Translations under genes and position numbers: made by a program
Assembly (NCBI RefSeq): GCF_000717595.1
Contig: NZ_JNZO01000005.1
Span: 234,781 to 298,780 of the forward strand
DNA length: 64,000 nucleotides
Direction: 5' to 3'
From: Streptomyces flavochromogenes
GTDB lineage: Bacteria > Actinomycetota > Actinomycetes > Streptomycetales > Streptomycetaceae
Shown: piece by piece, positions 1 through 8,435 of the stretch
How the letters are laid out: every line of letters begins with the position of its first letter
Position numbering within the stretch: position 1 is the stretch's first letter
The notes under the pieces: model-generated
What the model saw: the letters and a program-made list of their open reading frames with translations, nothing else
The model's database searches: none
Told to the model about the DNA's origin: nothing

Positions 1-865
1 TACCCGCCGCGAAGCTCTTCACCTTGAACAGCGACAGCTCGACGAGCGGCGAGCCGTCCTTCTTCGTCTTGTACTTCTCGTACGCGATGAGCGCACCGAA
101 GACGACCAGACTGCCGGCCATCATCACGTGGCCCCACAGCGGCCAGTCCAGCTCACGCCCGCGCGTCAGCGGGTAGATCAGCATGAGCAGCGCGGTCGTC
201 ACCAGGAGCACGCCGACCATGTCGAGGCGGAGGGCCTTCGGGGCCTTCGACTCGGTGATGAACTTGCGGCCCAGGAGCAGGCCCGCGATGCCGACGGGCA
301 GGTTGATGAGGAAGATCGGGCGCCACTCCAGGCCCGCGATGTTCCACTGCGTGAGCAGCGCGCCGAGCAGCGGGCCGGAGACCGCGCCCAGACCGATGAT
401 CGCGCCGAACATGCCGAAGACCTTGCCGCGCTCGTGCGCGGGGAAGGTGACGTGGATGATCGACAGCACCTGCGGCACCATCATCGCGGCCGCCGCGCCC
501 TGGAGCAGGCGGGAGCCGACCAGCATCTCCTGGTTGGCCGCGAAGCCGCAGAGGGCGGAGGCGAGCGTGAAGCCCGCCGTTCCGAGGAGGAAGAGCCGCT
601 TGCGGCCGAAGATGTCACCGAGCCGGCCACCGGTGATCAGACCGGCGGCGAACGCGAGCGCGTAACCGGCGGTGATCCACTGGATGGCACCGAAGGTGGC
701 GCCGAGATCCCGCTCGATGCTCGGGATCGCGATGTTGACGATCGTGGCGTCGACCAGGTCCATGAAGGCGGCCGTCATGACGATGGCCAGGGCTATCCAG
801 CGTCGCTTGTCGGACGTGTCGGTGGGGGCCGCGTCCGTGACGGCGTCGGCTTCGTGTGCACTCAT
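1..865 (-). CDS. MFS drug exporter, DHA2 (EmrB/QacA) type, partial
   Basis: Partial gene: its start (ATG at 865) is inside the window and the C-terminus runs off the left edge, leaving about 288 residues. The N-terminal part reads MSAHEADAV, then a first membrane helix ending in DLVDATIVNIAIPSIERDL, the usual helix-1 signature of 14-helix proton-driven multidrug exporters. A GGRLGDIFGRKR loop between helices 2 and 3 is the MFS motif A. It diverges from a WYL-domain regulator with a palindrome between them, so it is probably the regulator's target. Substrate cannot be told. Confidence 0.9.
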   Translation of the reverse strand, partial: MSAHEADAVTDAAPTDTSDKRRWIALAIVMTAAFMDLVDATIVNIAIPSIERDLGATFGAIQWITAGYALAFAAGLITGGRLGDIFGRKRLFLLGTAGFTLASALCGFAANQEMLVGSRLLQGAAAAMMVPQVLSIIHVTFPAHERGKVFGMFGAIIGLGAVSGPLLGALLTQWNIAGLEWRPIFLINLPVGIAGLLLGRKFITESKAPKALRLDMVGVLLVTTALLMLIYPLTRGRELDWPLWGHVMMAGSLVVFGALIAYEKYKTKKDGSPLVELSLFKVKSFAAG

Positions 866-879
866 ACGGAGAAGATAAA

Positions 880-912
880 GGCCATCTAGGTCAAATGATG
901 GCCTAGATGACC
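880..912. promoter_or_regulatory. Palindromic operator between the MFS exporter and WYL regulator genes
   Basis: GGCCATCTAGGTCA (880-893) and TGGCCTAGATGACC (899-912) are inverted copies matching at 12 of 14 positions, with a 5-nt centre. The core is CATCTAGG / CCTAGATG. It lies only 15 nt before the exporter start and just before the regulator, so one protein bound here could control both genes. The binder is inferred to be the adjacent regulator. Confidence 0.65.
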
Positions 913-927
913 CTCATCCTGAAACGT

Positions 928-1887
928 ATGACGGACACCCCGGTACGACTCCTGAATCTGCTCTCGCTCCTTCAGACCCCGCGTGAGTGGCCCGGAAGCG
1001 AGCTCGCCGAACGGCTCTCGGTCTCCCCGCGCACCATCCGCCGGGACATCGACCGGCTCCGTGACCTCGGCTATCCCGTCGAGGCGACGCTCGGCGCGGT
1101 CGGCGGCTACCGGCTCGTCGCCGGTACGGCCATGCCGCCGCTGCTGCTCGACGACGAGGAGGCCGTCGCCATCGCGGTCGGGCTGCGGGCGGGGGCGGGG
1201 CACGCGATCGAGGGCGTCGAGGAGGCGTCGGTACGGGCCCTGGCGAAGCTGGAGCAGGTGCTGCCGGCGCGGCTCCGGCACCGGGTCTCGACGCTCCAGA
1301 ACGCGACGATCCCGCTGACGCGGGGGGACGGCGCGACGGTCACCCCCGCCACTCTGACCACCCTGGCCGGCACGGTCACCGGCCGCGAGAAGCTCCGCTT
1401 CGGATACCGGGCGGGCGACGGGGCCGAGTCGAAGCGCCTGGTCGAGCCCTACCGGCTGGTCTCCACAGGGCGCCGTTGGTATCTGGTGGCGTACGACCTG
1501 GGGCGGGAGGACTGGCGGACCTTCCGGGTGGACCGGGTGAGCGACCCGCTCGCCACGGGGGCCCGCTTCACACCGCGGGAGCTGCCCGCGGGCGACGCGG
1601 CGCAGCTCCTGGTGCGCTCCATGTCGCGGGCGCAGCCGGAACTCGACCTGGACGTCGCCTTCGAGGCTCCGGCCGACTTCGTCACGGCGCGGCTCCCCTC
1701 CCACCTGGTCCCGACGGCGACGGGCCCGACGACCTGCCGCCTCCGCGCCCGCTCGGCGGACTCGGTCGAATGGCTGGCCATCCGCCTCGCCCTGGTGGAC
1801 GCCCCCTTCACGATCCACAGCCCGACGTCGCTGCTGACGTACGTGGAGGACCTGGGGGCACGGCTGACGGCGTCGACGGTGAGGTGA
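928..1887 (+). CDS. YafY/DeoR-type transcriptional regulator with WYL domain
   Basis: N-terminal winged helix (about residues 1-60; RLSVSPRTIRRDIDRL is the recognition helix region), followed by a WYL ligand-sensing domain and a C-terminal WCX extension. Length of about 320 residues is usual for the family. An in-frame ATG also exists at 907, but that codon sits inside the palindrome at 880-912, and the protein from 928 (MTDTPVRLLNLLSLLQ) begins where family members normally do, so 928 is preferred. No clear Shine-Dalgarno is seen for either. It diverges from an MFS exporter it probably controls. Confidence 0.88.
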   Translation: MTDTPVRLLNLLSLLQTPREWPGSELAERLSVSPRTIRRDIDRLRDLGYPVEATLGAVGGYRLVAGTAMPPLLLDDEEAVAIAVGLRAGAGHAIEGVEEASVRALAKLEQVLPARLRHRVSTLQNATIPLTRGDGATVTPATLTTLAGTVTGREKLRFGYRAGDGAESKRLVEPYRLVSTGRRWYLVAYDLGREDWRTFRVDRVSDPLATGARFTPRELPAGDAAQLLVRSMSRAQPELDLDVAFEAPADFVTARLPSHLVPTATGPTTCRLRARSADSVEWLAIRLALVDAPFTIHSPTSLLTYVEDLGARLTASTVR

Positions 1888-1900
1888 GGACGGCGCGGGC

Positions 1901-1931
1901 CCGGGGGCCGGGGGCTCGCCCCGGCCCCCGG
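1901..1931. terminator. Bidirectional hairpin between convergent genes
   Basis: CCGGGGGCCGGGG and CCCCGGCCCCCGG form a perfect 13-bp stem with a 5-nt loop. It lies between the ends of the WYL regulator and hrdD. There is no U tract, as is usual in Streptomyces. Confidence 0.7.
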
Positions 1932-1960
1932 CACGTGCCGGCACCGGGCCGCCGGCCGCC

Positions 1961-2962
1961 CTAGGCCACCGCGTCGAAGCCCGTGTCGTGCGCCATCTTC
2001 TTCAGTTCGAGGAGCGCGTGCTTCTCGATCTGCCGGATCCGCTCGCGCGTCAGGCCGTGCTGCTTGCCGACCTCCGTCAGCGTCCGCTCGCGCCCGTCCT
2101 CGATCCCGTACCGCATGCGGATGATCGAGGCCGTCCGGTGGTCGAGCTTGTCGATGAGGTCGTCGAGTTCCTCGCTGCGCAGCAGCGTGAGCACCGACTG
2201 CTCCGGCGAGATCGCCGACGTGTCCTCCAGGAGGTCGCCGAACTGCGTCTCGCCCTCGTCGTCCACCGACATGTTCAGCGAGACCGGGTCACGCGCCCAG
2301 TCGAGCACGTCGACGACCCGCTCGGGCTTCGTGTCGAGCTCGGCCGCGATCTCCGCCGGCTCCGGCTCGCGGCCGTGCTCGCGGTTGAACTCGCGCTGCA
2401 CCCGGCGGATCCTGCCGAGCTCCTCCACGAGGTGGACGGGGAGCCGGATCGTGCGGGACTGGTCGGCGATGGACCGGGTGATGGCCTGGCGGATCCACCA
2501 CGTGGCGTACGTGGAGAACTTGAAGCCCTTCGCGTAGTCGAACTTCTCGACCGCGCGCACCAGGCCCGCGTTCCCTTCCTGGATCAGGTCGAGCAGCGGC
2601 AGCCCGCTGCGCGGGTAGCGCCGGGCGACGGCCACCACGAGCCGCAGGTTGGACTTGATGAAGAGGTCCTTGGCACGCTCGCCCGCCTCGTAGAGCGCTT
2701 CGAGCTCCTCGCGGGACGCGCCGCCGGCCTCGGACTCCACCTCACCGTCGAGTATCTGCCGGGCGTAGACGCCCGCCTCGATCGTCTGGGAGAGCTCGAC
2801 CTCCTTGGCGGCGTCGAGCAGGGGCGTGCGCGCGATCTCGTCGAGGTACATGCCGACCAGGTCGCGGTCGGCGATCTCCCCGCCCACGGCGCGAACGCTG
2901 CTTGCCCGTGCGGCCCCGCTCTTGGCGGAGGTCTGACGACGGGCGACGGCACGGGTTGCCAT
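1961..2962 (-). CDS. hrdD: RNA polymerase principal-like sigma factor HrdD
   Basis: A 333-residue group 2 sigma-70 factor. Region 1.2 (ADRDLVGMYLDEIARTPLL), region 2 with the core-binding and -10 recognition helices (GLPLLDLIQEGNAGLVRAVEKF, then the YATWWIRQAITRSIADQ stretch), region 3 and region 4 (LTEVGKQHGLTRERIRQIE, the -35 helix-turn-helix) are all intact. The opening MATRAVARRQ and the overall sequence match remembered HrdD rather than the essential HrdB, which has a longer N-terminus. Start ATG at 2962 follows AAGGGAGCACGC. A sigma-R type promoter lies about 60 nt upstream. HrdD is dispensable in S. coelicolor and responds to stress sigma factors. Confidence 0.93.
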   Translation of the reverse strand: MATRAVARRQTSAKSGAARASSVRAVGGEIADRDLVGMYLDEIARTPLLDAAKEVELSQTIEAGVYARQILDGEVESEAGGASREELEALYEAGERAKDLFIKSNLRLVVAVARRYPRSGLPLLDLIQEGNAGLVRAVEKFDYAKGFKFSTYATWWIRQAITRSIADQSRTIRLPVHLVEELGRIRRVQREFNREHGREPEPAEIAAELDTKPERVVDVLDWARDPVSLNMSVDDEGETQFGDLLEDTSAISPEQSVLTLLRSEELDDLIDKLDHRTASIIRMRYGIEDGRERTLTEVGKQHGLTRERIRQIEKHALLELKKMAHDTGFDAVA

Positions 2963-3023
2963 GCGTGCTCCCTTGCTGAGTAGGTCGCGACACCTTTTCG
3001 GGTGCCCTGCATCCGACGGAAAC

Positions 3024-3050
3024 AACGACTGGAATCAGGACAGAATTCCC
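3024..3050 (-). promoter_or_regulatory. Sigma-R type (thiol-oxidative stress) promoter of hrdD
   Basis: On the minus strand GGGAAT (3050-3045) is followed by exactly 18 nt and then GTT (3026-3024). This fits the Streptomyces sigma-R consensus GGGAAT-N18-GTT. It is 60-odd nt from the hrdD start codon. hrdD is a known target of sigma-R in S. coelicolor. The remaining 2963-3369 gap holds no other signal I can support except a TAGCGT -10-like box near 3357. Confidence 0.75.
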
Positions 3051-3369
3051 ACCCGGCGCATGGATTTTCGCGATCATGCAGTATCCTGCGCGGCCGCCGC
3101 CCCTGTGGGCATGCCTTCGGCACCCACGGAGGCGCAGGTCAGACCGGGCACGGGGGGTGATCCGACGCCGCTCGCGGGGTCCCCGACCACACCGTCGGTG
3201 AGACCGCGATCACATGCGGCGTCATCCCTCTAGACGCGTGGGCGGGCCATCGGGTTGCCCGTGGACGGGCGGAGCCGTCTCGGTCTCCCGGACTAGGTCC
3301 CGGGCCGCCTCCCGGCCTCGGTCCCGAGCCCGTTACGGCCCGCCCCTCCCCCGCCCTAGCGTCGCCCCC

Positions 3370-4458
3370 ATGAGCGACGCATCCGGCACCGACACATCCG
3401 GCACCGAAGCCGGCACGGCCCCTGCGGCCCCCGACGCCTCCGGCACCCTCGACGAAGCCCTCGAACGCCTCCACACCACGGGCCCCGAGCGCAACGGCTG
3501 GCTCACCAACCACGCCCCCATGGCCGTCGAGGCCCTGGTCCGCAACGGCCAGGCCCCGACCGTGCACCGCTGGCTGGACCACTACGCGCACAAGCTGGAG
3601 GAGCTGCCGCCCCCGTCCCGGCCGGTGACGGCCGACGGCTGGCGCGAGGCGCTCGGCGACCCGGCCCGGATCACCGACTGGACGCGCTTCTTCGGCCGCG
3701 AGCTCGCCGGGCGCCCCTGGCGGGAGGTCCTCGCCGAGTGGTGGCCCCGGCTGCTCCCGGGCATCTCGGCCTCGGCGACGCATCCCGTGATCCGGACCGG
3801 TCACGCCGTGCGGACCCTCCTGTCGTCCGAGGAGGCGTCCGGGGGCGGGGGAGCGACCGCCCCCCGCCTCGCCGAGCTCGCCCACGCCCTCGGCTACTGG
3901 GCGGCCCGCAACACGCCACTGCCCCCGCTCGCCGCGCTGTCCGTGGCACCCACGGCGGCCACCGCGCTCGACGCCGTACCGCCGGTTCCGGTACAGGAGG
4001 GCGGGATCCGTGACCGGCTCCCGCAGCTGACGGCGTTCCCGGTCTGGGGTGCGGCCGCGGACCCCGACACCGCGAAGGCCCTGCTCACCGAGCTGGTCAC
4101 GGCGGCCACCCACCGGTACGCGACCCACGGCCACGGCGAGCCGATCATGCTGGTCCATGCGGCGACCGCGCCCAACGCGGTCCTGCGCGCCCTGCCCGCG
4201 CTCCCCCGCGAGCTGTGGGCGCCGAGTCTGGCGGCGGCGTGGACGGCGGCGGCCGCGGTGACCGCCGCGTACGCCCCGCCGGAGCCCGCCGCGTACACGC
4301 CCACGCTCCTCACCGCCGAGGAGGTCTTCGAGCGGGCGGCGGCACACGGCGACGACCACACGATCAAGTTCACGGACACGGCGCTCGACGTCGGCGACCC
4401 GATCGCCCTGGCCGCCGCGACCCGCTCGATCGAACTGAATCCACCGCTGCTCCGGTGA
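3370..4458 (+). CDS. Questin oxidase-like protein (DUF4243 family)
   Basis: 362 residues starting at ATG 3370, after a short Thr/Ala/Gly-rich lead. The body (LDEALERLHTTGPERNGWLTNHAPMAVEAL and later the HGHGEPIMLVHAATAPNAVLRAL region) resembles the questin oxidase family, whose fungal members perform a Baeyer-Villiger-like ring cleavage of anthraquinones without an obvious flavin motif. Bacterial members are mostly of unknown function. A TAGCGT box about 10 nt before the ATG suggests a leaderless transcript. It converges on the dioxygenase gene downstream and has no operon partner. Confidence 0.75.
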   Translation: MSDASGTDTSGTEAGTAPAAPDASGTLDEALERLHTTGPERNGWLTNHAPMAVEALVRNGQAPTVHRWLDHYAHKLEELPPPSRPVTADGWREALGDPARITDWTRFFGRELAGRPWREVLAEWWPRLLPGISASATHPVIRTGHAVRTLLSSEEASGGGGATAPRLAELAHALGYWAARNTPLPPLAALSVAPTAATALDAVPPVPVQEGGIRDRLPQLTAFPVWGAAADPDTAKALLTELVTAATHRYATHGHGEPIMLVHAATAPNAVLRALPALPRELWAPSLAAAWTAAAAVTAAYAPPEPAAYTPTLLTAEEVFERAAAHGDDHTIKFTDTALDVGDPIALAAATRSIELNPPLLR

Positions 4459-4509
4459 GCCCGTGCACGGCCCGGCCCGGCCCGAAAGGCGGACTCAGGA
4501 ACCCGTCGG

Positions 4510-5316
4510 CTACCCGAACTGCACCGACCGCTTGGCGAGCCCCATCCAGAATCCGTCGATGACCGACCGCTCCTCGTCGAGGTCGCCCGCCGCGTCCGCG
4601 GCGCCCATCGTGACGAAGAGGGGGGCGAAGTGCTCCGTACGCGGGTGGGCGAGGCGTCCGGCCGGCGACTTGTGCTCGAAGTCGAGCAGCGCGTCCACGT
4701 CCTGCGCGGCGAGGGCCTCGTGCCCCCAGGCGTCGAACTCGGCCGACCAGCCCGGCACGCCGCCGCCGGTGTGGCGGAGCGCGGCCAGGTTGTGGGTGAA
4801 GAAGCCGCTGCCCACGATCAGGACGCCCTCGTCGCGGAGCGGGGCGAGCCTGCGCCCGATGTCCATGAGGCGGCGCGGGTCGAGGGTGGGCATGGAGATC
4901 TGGAGTACGGGGATGTCGGCGCCCGGGAACATCTCGACGAGCGGCACGTACGCGCCGTGGTCGAGGCCCCGGTCGGGGATGTCCTGCACGGGGTGGCCGG
5001 GGGCGCGGAGCAGCTTGTGGACGGCTTCGGCGAGCCGGGGCGCGCCGGGGGCCGCGTACCGGACGCGGTAGTAGTGCTCGGGGAAGCCCCAGAAGTCGTA
5101 GACGAGTGGGACGGTCTCGGTGGCGCCGAGGGCCAGCGGGGCCTCTTCCCAGTGGGCGGAGACCATGAGGATGGCCGTGGGGCGGGGAAGGCCCGCGGAC
5201 CAGGCGGCGAGCTCTCCGGGCCAGACGGGGTCGTCGGCGAGCGGCGGGGCGCCGTGGGACAGGTAGAGGGCGGGCATCCGCGCGCGCGTGGCCTCTGTTT
5301 CCAGCGTGGCGTCCAT
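4510..5316 (-). CDS. DODA-type extradiol ring-cleavage dioxygenase (LigB fold)
   Basis: 268 residues. Members of this class III extradiol family use Fe(II) or Zn(II) held by histidines, and bacterial YgiD-type enzymes cleave catechols such as 4,5-DOPA. Visible candidates are the N-terminal YLSHGAPPL (His about 21), SAHWEE, LDHGAYVPL and GFFTHNL motifs. The start ATG 5316 is preceded by GGAGGT; an upstream extension to 5400 would run through the operator region and is not used. It diverges from a MarR regulator across two operator-like palindromes, so it is likely induced by a phenolic ligand of that regulator. Confidence 0.87.
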   Translation of the reverse strand: MDATLETEATRARMPALYLSHGAPPLADDPVWPGELAAWSAGLPRPTAILMVSAHWEEAPLALGATETVPLVYDFWGFPEHYYRVRYAAPGAPRLAEAVHKLLRAPGHPVQDIPDRGLDHGAYVPLVEMFPGADIPVLQISMPTLDPRRLMDIGRRLAPLRDEGVLIVGSGFFTHNLAALRHTGGGVPGWSAEFDAWGHEALAAQDVDALLDFEHKSPAGRLAHPRTEHFAPLFVTMGAADAAGDLDEERSVIDGFWMGLAKRSVQFG

Positions 5317-5349
5317 GGCGACCACCTCCGGTTTCTCGGTCTCGGCAGG

Positions 5350-5411
5350 TTCTTGAAACTTCAAGCGTCCTGCCGTACACCGTAGACCTATGTAGTTCAA
5401 CTTTCAAGAAC
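5350..5411. promoter_or_regulatory. Two MarR-type operators in the dioxygenase/marR divergent promoter
   Basis: Site 1 (5350-5365) contains the perfect palindrome CTTGAA-AC-TTCAAG. Site 2 (5395-5411), read on the minus strand, gives GTTCTTGAAAGTTGAAC, sharing GTTCTTGAAA with site 1 in opposite orientation. The pair lies 34 nt before the dioxygenase start and 20 nt before the marR start, suited to repress both. Confidence 0.7.
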
Positions 5412-5431
5412 GAGTCGTACGATTGGGCACC

Positions 5432-5929
5432 ATGGGAGACATGACCGAACCCCGCTGGCTCACCGACGAGGAGCAGCACGTCTGGCGCGCGTACCTGCAC
5501 GCCACCACGCTCCTGGAGGACCACCTCGACCGCCAGCTGCAGCGCGACGCCGGGATGCCGCACATCTACTACGGGCTCCTCGTCCAGCTCTCCCAGGCCC
5601 CGCGCCGCCGGCTGCGGATGACCGAGCTGGCGAAGAGCGCCAAGATCACCCGCTCCCGTCTCTCCCACGCCATCGCCCGCCTGGAGAAGAACGGCTGGGT
5701 ACGACGCGAGAACTGCCCCTCCGACAAGCGGGGCCAGTTCGCGCGGCTCACGGACGAGGGCATGGAGGTCCTCCGGCAGAACGCCCCCGGCCACGTGGCC
5801 GCGGTCCGCCAGGCCCTCTTCGACCGGCTCTCCCCCGATCAGGTGAAGCAGCTCGGCGCGATCATGCGGGTCATGGCCGAGGGCCTCGAACCCACGGACG
5901 CGGACGCGGACCTGCCCTGGCTCCGCTGA
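5432..5929 (+). CDS. MarR-family transcriptional regulator
   Basis: About 165 residues with the winged-helix core LRMTELAKSAKITRSRLSHAIARLEKNGWVRRENCPSDKRG; the beta-wing DKRG is typical of MarR proteins. ATG at 5432 is chosen; TTG 5423 and ATG 5441 are in frame and cannot be excluded. It diverges from the DODA-type dioxygenase, and operators lie between them, so it probably represses that gene and itself. Confidence 0.9.
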   Translation: MGDMTEPRWLTDEEQHVWRAYLHATTLLEDHLDRQLQRDAGMPHIYYGLLVQLSQAPRRRLRMTELAKSAKITRSRLSHAIARLEKNGWVRRENCPSDKRGQFARLTDEGMEVLRQNAPGHVAAVRQALFDRLSPDQVKQLGAIMRVMAEGLEPTDADADLPWLR

Positions 5930-5951
5930 CCAGCAGCGGAACCAGGGCAGG
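5911..5951 (+). terminator. Hairpin terminator overlapping the marR stop
   Basis: CCTGCCCTGGCTCCGCTG and CAGCGGAACCAGGGCAGG pair over 18 positions with one mismatch and a 5-nt loop. The left arm is inside the last codons of the marR gene. Confidence 0.65.
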
Positions 5952-5968
5952 CATCACACGACGTACGG

Positions 5969-6010
5969 GATCACGGGCACGGGATCACCGGCACGCGATC
6001 ACGGGCACGC
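5969..6010. repeat. Three tandem copies of a 14-bp unit
   Basis: GATCACGGGCACGG (5969), GATCACCGGCACGC (5983) and GATCACGGGCACGC (5997) are contiguous. They fill the gap between the convergent marR and MFS genes. Confidence 0.85.
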
Positions 6011-6026
6011 GACCGGATCTGCGGGA

Positions 6027-7556
6027 TCAGTGCGCGATGACCGGCACCTTCACCTCGTCCTCCGCGCCCTCGCCGGACCCGGCGACGATCCCGGTGTCCG
6101 GCTTCCCGGTGTTGATAAGGGTGAAGGCGATCACGGCCGAGGCGGCCAGGATGCCGACGGCCCACCAGATGGCCGCCGTGTAGCCCTCGACCATGCCCTG
6201 GAGCTGCAGCAGCTTCTGCGCGGCCGGAGTGGTCGCCCCCGCCGCGTTGTCCGTGAGGTACGCGGTGGTCGCCGAGGCGGCGATCGTGTTCAGCAGGGCC
6301 GTACCGATGGCGCCGCCCACCTGCTGCGAGGTGTTGACCATCGCGGAGGCCACACCGGCGTCCCGCGGGTCCACACCGTGCGTGGCGAGCGACATGGCCG
6401 GCATGAACGCCGTACCCATGCCCAGACCGAGGAGCAGCTGCGCGGGCAGGATCAGACCGGCGTACGACGTGCCGACCTCCAGCTGGGTGAGCAGCAGCAT
6501 GCCGACACCGGCGGTCAGGAAGCCCGGGGCCATGAGCAGCCGCGGCGGGACGCGGGTCATCAGCCGCGTACCGATCTGCGTCGAGCCGATGATCATGCCC
6601 GCGATCATCGGGAGGAACGCGAAGCCCGTCATGACCGGGGAGTAGCCCTTCACGACCTGCAGGTAGTAGGTCAGGAAGAGGAACAGCCCGAACATCGCGA
6701 TGACCGCGAGGCCCAGCGACAGGTAGACACCGCCGCGGTTGCGGTCGGTCAGGACCCGCAGCGGCAGCAGCGGGGACTTCACCTTCGCCTCGGTCAGCAC
6801 GAAGGCGCCCAGCAGCACCACGGAGCCGACGAACATGCCGATCGTGCCGGCGTCGCTCCAGCCCTCGGACTCGGCGCGGGTGAAGCCGTAGACGAGCGCG
6901 ACCAGACCCAGGGTGGACAGGATCACACCGGGGATGTCGAGCGTGGAGCGGTTGCGGCTGCCCGCGGGCTCACGGATGACGAGGTACGCGCCGACGGCGG
7001 CGACGATCGCGAACGGGATGTTGACGAAGAAGGTCCAGCGCCAGTTCAGGTACTCGGTGAGGAAACCGCCGAGGATCAGACCCACGGCGCCGCCACCACC
7101 GGCGATCGCGCCGTAGATGCCGAAGGCCTTGGCGCGCTCCTTGGCGTCGGTGAAGGTCACGGCGAGCAGCGACAGCGCGGCGGGCGCGAGGAGTGCGCCG
7201 AAGGCGCCCTGGAGCGCGCGGGCGCCCAGCATCATGGCCTCGCCGGTCGCGGCGCCGCCGAGGGCGGACGCGAGGGCGAAGCCGATCAGGCCGACGACGA
7301 AGGTGCGCTTGCGGCCCCACAGGTCGGCGATGCGGCCGCCGAAGAGGAGCAGACCACCGAAGGCGAGGGCATAGGCGGTGATGACCCACTGCCGGTTGCC
7401 GTCCGATATCCCCAGGTCCTGCTGGGCGGAGGGCAGCGCGATGTTCACGATCGTCGCGTCGAGCACGACCATCAGCTGGGCGAGCGCGATGAAGACGAGC
7501 GCCTTCCAGCGGCCCGGATCGGGGTGGGTCACGGTGTTGTCGGGGACTTTCGGCAT
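6027..7556 (-). CDS. MFS multidrug exporter, DHA2 family
   Basis: 509 residues with about 14 predicted membrane helices. Helix 1 carries MVVLDATIVNIALPSAQQDL, the loop GGRIADLWGRKR is motif A, and GAIAGGGGAVGLILGG is the antiporter motif C, so this is a proton-coupled exporter. ATG 7556 is chosen because AGGTGG lies 8 nt upstream; a GTG at 7568 would overlap that site. It follows a TetR gene on the same strand with a gap of 115 bp, a typical repressor/exporter pair. The gap contains an AT-richer stretch near 7588-7610 that may be promoter and operator. Confidence 0.92.
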   Translation of the reverse strand: MPKVPDNTVTHPDPGRWKALVFIALAQLMVVLDATIVNIALPSAQQDLGISDGNRQWVITAYALAFGGLLLFGGRIADLWGRKRTFVVGLIGFALASALGGAATGEAMMLGARALQGAFGALLAPAALSLLAVTFTDAKERAKAFGIYGAIAGGGGAVGLILGGFLTEYLNWRWTFFVNIPFAIVAAVGAYLVIREPAGSRNRSTLDIPGVILSTLGLVALVYGFTRAESEGWSDAGTIGMFVGSVVLLGAFVLTEAKVKSPLLPLRVLTDRNRGGVYLSLGLAVIAMFGLFLFLTYYLQVVKGYSPVMTGFAFLPMIAGMIIGSTQIGTRLMTRVPPRLLMAPGFLTAGVGMLLLTQLEVGTSYAGLILPAQLLLGLGMGTAFMPAMSLATHGVDPRDAGVASAMVNTSQQVGGAIGTALLNTIAASATTAYLTDNAAGATTPAAQKLLQLQGMVEGYTAAIWWAVGILAASAVIAFTLINTGKPDTGIVAGSGEGAEDEVKVPVIAH

Positions 7557-7671
7557 GGGGGTAGCCACCTCTTGGCGCGTACTGGTGAAAAAAGGACGTA
7601 TAGGTAAGTCGGGCGGAGCGCGGGTTACGTAGGCCGGGCCCCCCGGGGGAGGACGCTCACGACGACGGCGC

Positions 7672-8337
7672 TCACGACGAGCAGGAGTCGCGTCTCAGGT
7701 CCTCCAGGGTCGCGGCCTTCCCGGGCAGCTCGGAGCGCGCGGGCGCCTCCAGGCCGTCGAGGAACAGCAGCAGATGACGGCGGACGAACTGGTCGAAGGC
7801 CGCGCAGCCCGATCCGGGCAGCGGTCGGGTGAGCTGGGAGAGCGCCACCATCAGGTCCCCCACGCCCACGTCGGTGCGCAGCCGACCGGCCCGCTGGGCC
7901 CGCTCGACGAGGCCCTGGACGGCCTCCTCCAGGCGGGCGCGCTCGGCGATCAGGTCGGGGTGGTCCTTGTCGAAGGCGCCGTCGAGCATCGGGCACAGGG
8001 CGCCGACGCGCTCGTCGGCGGCGCCGAGGGTGAACCGGCGGAGGGCGGCGAAGGTGTCGCTCTCCTCCTCGGCGGCCCGTTCGGCGACCTCGGTGACGCG
8101 GGCCATGAGCGAGAGGACGACCTCGTGGACGAGGTCGGTGCGTTCGGGGAAGTTCCGGTAGAGCGTGGCGTTCCCGACGCCGGCCCGGCGTGCGATCTCG
8201 TCGTAGGGCACCTGGGACCCGAACTCGACGAACATCTCGCGGGCCGCCGTCACGATCCGCTCGCGGTTGCGCAGGGCGTCCGCGCGCGGGCGGGGTACGC
8301 GCCGGGCGGACGCGGAATCGGCGACGGTGCTGGTCAC
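7672..8337 (-). CDS. TetR-family transcriptional regulator
   Basis: 221 residues. The N-terminal helix-turn-helix is ERIVTAAREMFVEFGSQVPYDEIARRAGVGNATLYRNFP, and the C-terminal half is an all-helical ligand domain. GTG 8337 is taken as the start because AGGAGG lies 7 nt upstream (plus-strand CCTCCT at 8345-8350); the upstream ATG at 8361 precedes that site and is rejected. It lies directly before an MFS exporter on the same strand, which it probably represses. A 15-bp palindrome about 100 nt upstream may be its own operator. Confidence 0.9.
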   Translation of the reverse strand: MTSTVADSASARRVPRPRADALRNRERIVTAAREMFVEFGSQVPYDEIARRAGVGNATLYRNFPERTDLVHEVVLSLMARVTEVAERAAEEESDTFAALRRFTLGAADERVGALCPMLDGAFDKDHPDLIAERARLEEAVQGLVERAQRAGRLRTDVGVGDLMVALSQLTRPLPGSGCAAFDQFVRRHLLLFLDGLEAPARSELPGKAATLEDLRRDSCSS

Positions 8338-8435
8338 GCCACGACCTCCTCTGAGGGTCATTCGGGGGGATCCCGGAAGCCGTCTCCGGGATATCCGGGG
8401 AGGGACTCCCCACTTCGCTGAACACAGTCATAAAC

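Noticed and set aside
128..889. Long plus-strand open frames over the MFS gene and many similar long frames elsewhere (for example 21737-24466, 31565-34390, 41178-44405)
   Set aside because: They are frames opposite or beside clear genes, with Arg/Ala/Gly-rich translations produced by high GC; none has family features.
4463..4510. GC-rich repeat GGCCCGGCCCGGCCC between convergent genes as a terminator
   Set aside because: I could not find a convincing paired stem.
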